64,000 bases of DNA, taken from positions 1,112,001 through 1,176,000 of the forward strand of contig JAWQEG010000292.1 of assembly GCA_033782935.1 (NCBI GenBank), in the 5' to 3' direction. Positions 61,060 to 64,000 of this stretch are shown here, piece by piece. The position numbers and the translations under genes were made by a program. The stretch's first letter is position 1. Each line of letters opens with the position of its first letter. The notes beneath the pieces were generated by a model. The model saw only the letters and a program-made list of their open reading frames with translations, did no database searches and had not been told where the DNA came from. The DNA is from Petrolisthes cinctipes. Its lineage: Eukaryota; Arthropoda; Malacostraca; Decapoda; Porcellanidae.

Positions 61060-62870
61060 ATGCTAGAATATTTTCAAAATATAGGCTAAAAATATGCTAA
61101 AAATCGATCTTTTAGGTGCCAAAAAGTCGATATCTCAAATTCAGTCCCAAAACACCCGCAAATTCGATATTTAGGGGTTCCAGAAGGTATCTGTACATGC
61201 CTACTCCGTGTTAGAGTATTTTCAAAATACAGGCCAAAAACATACTGAAAATCGATCTCTTAGGTGCACAAAAGTCGATATGTGCATGCATCTTCAGTAC
61301 CCGTTTATATCTCAAATTCAGGCTCAACACACAGGAAAATTCAATATTTTGGGGTCCCAGAAGCAATCTGTACATGCCTACTCAGTGTTAGAGTATTTTC
61401 AAAATTCAGGCCCAAAACATGCTGAAAATCGATATTTTTGGTGCCCAAAGTCAATATGTGCATGTATCTTCTGTACCCGTTTATATCTCAAGTTCAGGCT
61501 CAAAACACCCGAAAATTCAATATTTTGGGGTCCCAGAAGCAATCTGTACAGTGCTAGAATATTTTCAAAATATAGGCTAAAAACATGCTAAAAATCGATC
61601 TTTTAGGTGCCAAAAAGTCGATATCTCAAATTCAGTCCCAAAACACCCGAAAATTCGATATTTAGGGGTCCCAGAAGCGATCTGTACATGCCTACTCCGT
61701 GTTAGAGTATTTTCAAAATACATGCTCAAAACATACTGAAAATCGATCTTTTAGGTGCACAAAAGTCGATATGTGCATGCATCTTCAGTACCCGTTTATA
61801 TCTCAAATTCAGGCTCAAAACACCCGAAAATTCAATATTTTGGGGTCCCAGAAGCAATCTGTACATGCCTACTCAGTGTTAGAGTATTTTCAAAATACAG
61901 GCCCAAAACATGCTGAAAATCGATATTTTAGATGCCCAAAGTCAATATGTGCATGTATCTTCTGTACCCGTTTATATCTCAAATTCAGGCTCAAAACACC
62001 CGAAAATTCAATATTTTGGGGTCCCAGAAGCAATCTGTACATGCCTACACAGTGCTAGAATATTTTCAAAATATAGGCTAAAAACATGCTAAAAATCGAC
62101 ATTTTAGGTGCCAAAAAATCGATATATCAAATTCAGTCCCAAAACACCCGAAAATTCGATATTTAGAGGTCCCAGAAGGTATCTGTACATGCCTACTCCG
62201 TGTTAGAGTATTTTCAAAATACAGGCCAAAAACATACTGAAAATCGATCTTTTAGGTGCCCAAAAGTCGATATGTGCATGCATCTTCTGTACCCGTTTAT
62301 ATCTCAAATTCTGGCCCTAAACACCCGAAAATTCGATATTTTGGGGTCCCAGAAGCGATCTGTACATGCCTACTCCGTGTTAGAGTATTTTCAAAATTCA
62401 GGCCCAAAACATGCTGAAAATCGATATTTTTGGTGCCCAAAGTCAATATGTGCATGTATCTTCTGTACCCGTTTATATCTCAAGTTCAGGCTCAAAACAC
62501 CCGAAAATTCAATATTTTGGGGTCCCAGAAGCAATCTGTACATGCCTACACAGTGATAGAATATTTTCAAAATATAGGCTAAAAACATGCTAAAAATCGA
62601 CATTTTAGGTGCCAAAAAATCGATATATCAAATTCAGTCCCAAAACACCCGAAAATTCGATATTTAGAGGTCCCAGAAGGTATCTGTACATGCCTACTCC
62701 GTGTTAGAGTATTTTCAAAATACAGGCCAAAAACATACTGAAAATCGATCTTTTAGGTGCCGAAAAGTCGATATGTGCATGCATCTTCTGTACCCGTTTA
62801 TATCTCAAATTCTGGCCCTAAACACCCGAAAATTCAATATTTTGGGGTCCCAGAAGCGATCTGTACATGC

Positions 62871-62890
62871 CTACTCTAGTATTTTCAAAA
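62871..62890 (+). repeat. 7-bp deletion at a B1 monomer start
   Basis: The sequence reads ctactctagtattttc where neighbours read ctactccgtgttagagtatt. The gtgtta start motif is lost and the local frame and spacing shift by 7 bp. It is the only copy of this deletion in the window. Confidence 0.85.
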
Positions 62891-64000
62891 ATCAGGCCCA
62901 AAACATGCTGAAAATCGATATTTTTGGTGCCCAAAGTCAATATGTGCATGTATCTTCTGTACCCGTTTATATCTCAAATTCAGGCTCAAAACACCCGAAA
63001 ATTCAATATTTTGGGGTTCCAGAAGCAATCTGTACATGCCTACTCAGTGCTAGAAAATTTTCAAAATATAGGCTAAAAACATGCTAAAAATCAATCTTTT
63101 AGGTGCCAAAAAGTCGATATCTCAAATTCAGTCCCAAAACACCCGAAAATTCGATATTTAGGGGTCCCAGAAGCGATCTGTACATGCCTACTCCGTGTTA
63201 GAGTATTTTCAAAATATAGGCCCAAAACATGCTGAAAATCGATATTTTAGATGCCCAAAGTCAATATGTGCATGTATCTTCTGTACCCGTTTATATCTCA
63301 AATTCAGGCTCAAAACACCCGAAAATTCAATATTTTGGGGTCCCAGAAGCAATTTGAACATGCCTACACAGTGCTAGAATATTTTCAAAATATAGGCTAA
63401 AAACATGCTAAAAATCGATCTTTTAGGTGCCAAAAAGTCGATATCTCAAATTCAGTCCCAAAACACCCGAAAATTCGATATTTAGAGGTCCCAGAAGAGA
63501 TCTGTACATGCCTACTCCGTGTTAGAGTATTTTCAAAATACAGGCCAAAAACATACTGAAAATCGATCTTTTAGGTGCCCAAAAGTCGATATGTGCATGC
63601 ATCTTCTGTACCCGTTTATATCTCAAATTCTGGCCCTATACACCCGAAAATTCGATATTTTGGGGTCCCAGAAGCGATCTGTACATGCCTACTCCGTGTT
63701 AGAGTATTTTCAAAATTCAGGCCCAAAACATGCTGAAAATCGATATTTTTGGTGCCCAAAGTCAATATGTGCATGTATCTTCTGTACCCGTTTATATCTC
63801 AAGTTCAGGCTCAAAACACCCGAAAATTCAATATTTTGGGGTCCCAGAAGTAATCTGTACATGCCTACTCAGTGCTAGAAAATTGTCAAAATATAGGCTA
63901 AAAACATGCTAAAAATCGATCTTTTAGGTGCCAAAAAGTCGATATCTCAAATTCAGTCCCAAAACACCCGAAAATTCGATATTTAGGGGTCCCAGAAGCG

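Larger units (their letters stand above)
1..64000. repeat. Satellite DNA array with nested higher-order repeats (entire window)
   Basis: Every part of the window is made of diverged copies of one monomer family, all in the same orientation. Recurrent landmarks are gtgttagagtattttc or gtgctagaatattttc at monomer starts, cgtttatatctcaaattc in the middle and tgtacatgcctactc at the end. Monomers of about 177, 176 and 148 bp follow each other as A-B-C trimers of about 501 bp from the first base to the last. There is no inversion, no inserted mobile element and no unique spacer longer than a few bases. The composition is AT-rich. Large, uninterrupted, HOR-structured arrays of 150-180 bp monomers are typical of eukaryotic centromeric or pericentromeric satellites; the location is an inference. 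I do not recognise the family by name. Confidence 0.97.
60057..64000. repeat. Right-edge domain: rearranged monomer order
   Basis: Monomer starts are 60057 At, 60234 B2/C1 hybrid (148 bp), 60382 B2, 60558 C2, 60706 Ap, 60883 At, 61060 C1, 61208 A chimera, 61385 B1, 61551 C1, 61699 T trimer, 62200 Ap-B1-C2, 62701 Ap-B1 with 7-bp loss-C1, 63195 B2, 63371 C, 63519 Ap, 63696 B1 and 63872 C (cut by the window end). The part 60883 to about 61400 matches 47131 to about 47640 (offset 13,752), including the caacacacaggaaaattc marker at 61325. Confidence 0.85.

Noticed and set aside
1..64000. CRISPR array (regularly spaced repeats)
   Set aside because: Periods are 148-177 bp with no short conserved repeat alternating with unique spacers; the whole period is conserved. 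There are no cas-like genes.
1..64000. Primate alpha satellite, because of the similar monomer length (~171 versus ~177 bp)
   Set aside because: I see no CENP-B box-like motif and no resemblance to the alpha-satellite consensus I know. Similar length alone is not evidence of relationship.
1..64000. Long terminal repeats or a transposon-derived array
   Set aside because: No open frame for reverse transcriptase, integrase or transposase, no primer-binding or polypurine tract, and no target-site duplication pattern was visible. Monomers are directly adjacent.
1..64000. Telomeric or simple-sequence repeats
   Set aside because: No run of a short telomere-like unit or microsatellite occurs; the longest simple runs are short A or T tracts within monomers.

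Overview
The whole 64 kb is one uninterrupted head-to-tail satellite DNA array. I found no gene, RNA gene, transposon, CRISPR array, origin or unique-sequence island in it. The many short open frames (60-157 codons, mostly from GTG) are by-products of the repeat and are not annotated as genes. The length, homogeneity, AT-rich make-up, roughly 177-bp monomer and multi-level higher-order repeat (HOR) organisation point to a eukaryotic nuclear chromosome, most plausibly centromeric or pericentromeric or another heterochromatic block. I do not recognise the satellite family and cannot name the organism; a plant or an invertebrate would both fit.

The array is built in levels, all legible in the bases. 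(1) An ancestral unit of about 88-89 bp is duplicated inside each monomer. (2) There are three monomer classes: A (177 bp, or 175 bp in one subtype), B (176 bp) and C (148 bp; 151 bp in one subtype). C equals A minus one 29-bp block. (3) A-B-C forms a trimer of about 501 bp, repeated for nearly the whole window. (4) Two trimer flavours alternate over much of the array: P = Ap-B1-C1 and T = At-B2-C2. Together they give a hexamer HOR of about 1,000 bp. (5) Trimers are grouped into larger tandem modules: a 10,536-bp duplication (from 265), a 3,153-bp 19-monomer unit in six copies (14357-33300, two of them length variants), a 2,509-bp 15-monomer unit (40798-45815) and a 3,468-bp 21-monomer unit (46140-53075).

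Layout: 1-306 is the end of a P trimer. 307-10842 is the first copy of the 10.5-kb duplication, and 10843 to about 16.7 kb is the second, partial copy. 14357-33300 is the homogenised core of six 3.15-kb modules. 33301-37799 holds a third copy of a 2.5-kb block seen at 1315 and 11851. 37800-46139 holds the 2.5-kb duplications. 46140-53075 holds two 3.47-kb modules. 53076-64000 is the least regular part, with hybrid monomers, scattered indels and its own monomer subtype.

Breaks in the A-B-C rhythm (A-C dimers, extra C, extra B, A-A, B/C fusions) mark unequal-exchange junctions; several resolve to within a few bases. Nothing here codes for a biochemical system. The interest lies in satellite architecture: the half-unit ancestry, the fixed 29-bp loss in every third monomer, a short perfect dyad at monomer starts, and a readable history of nested duplications. 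Monomer boundaries are set arbitrarily at the GTG (or its variant) of the motif gtgttagag / gtgctagaa.
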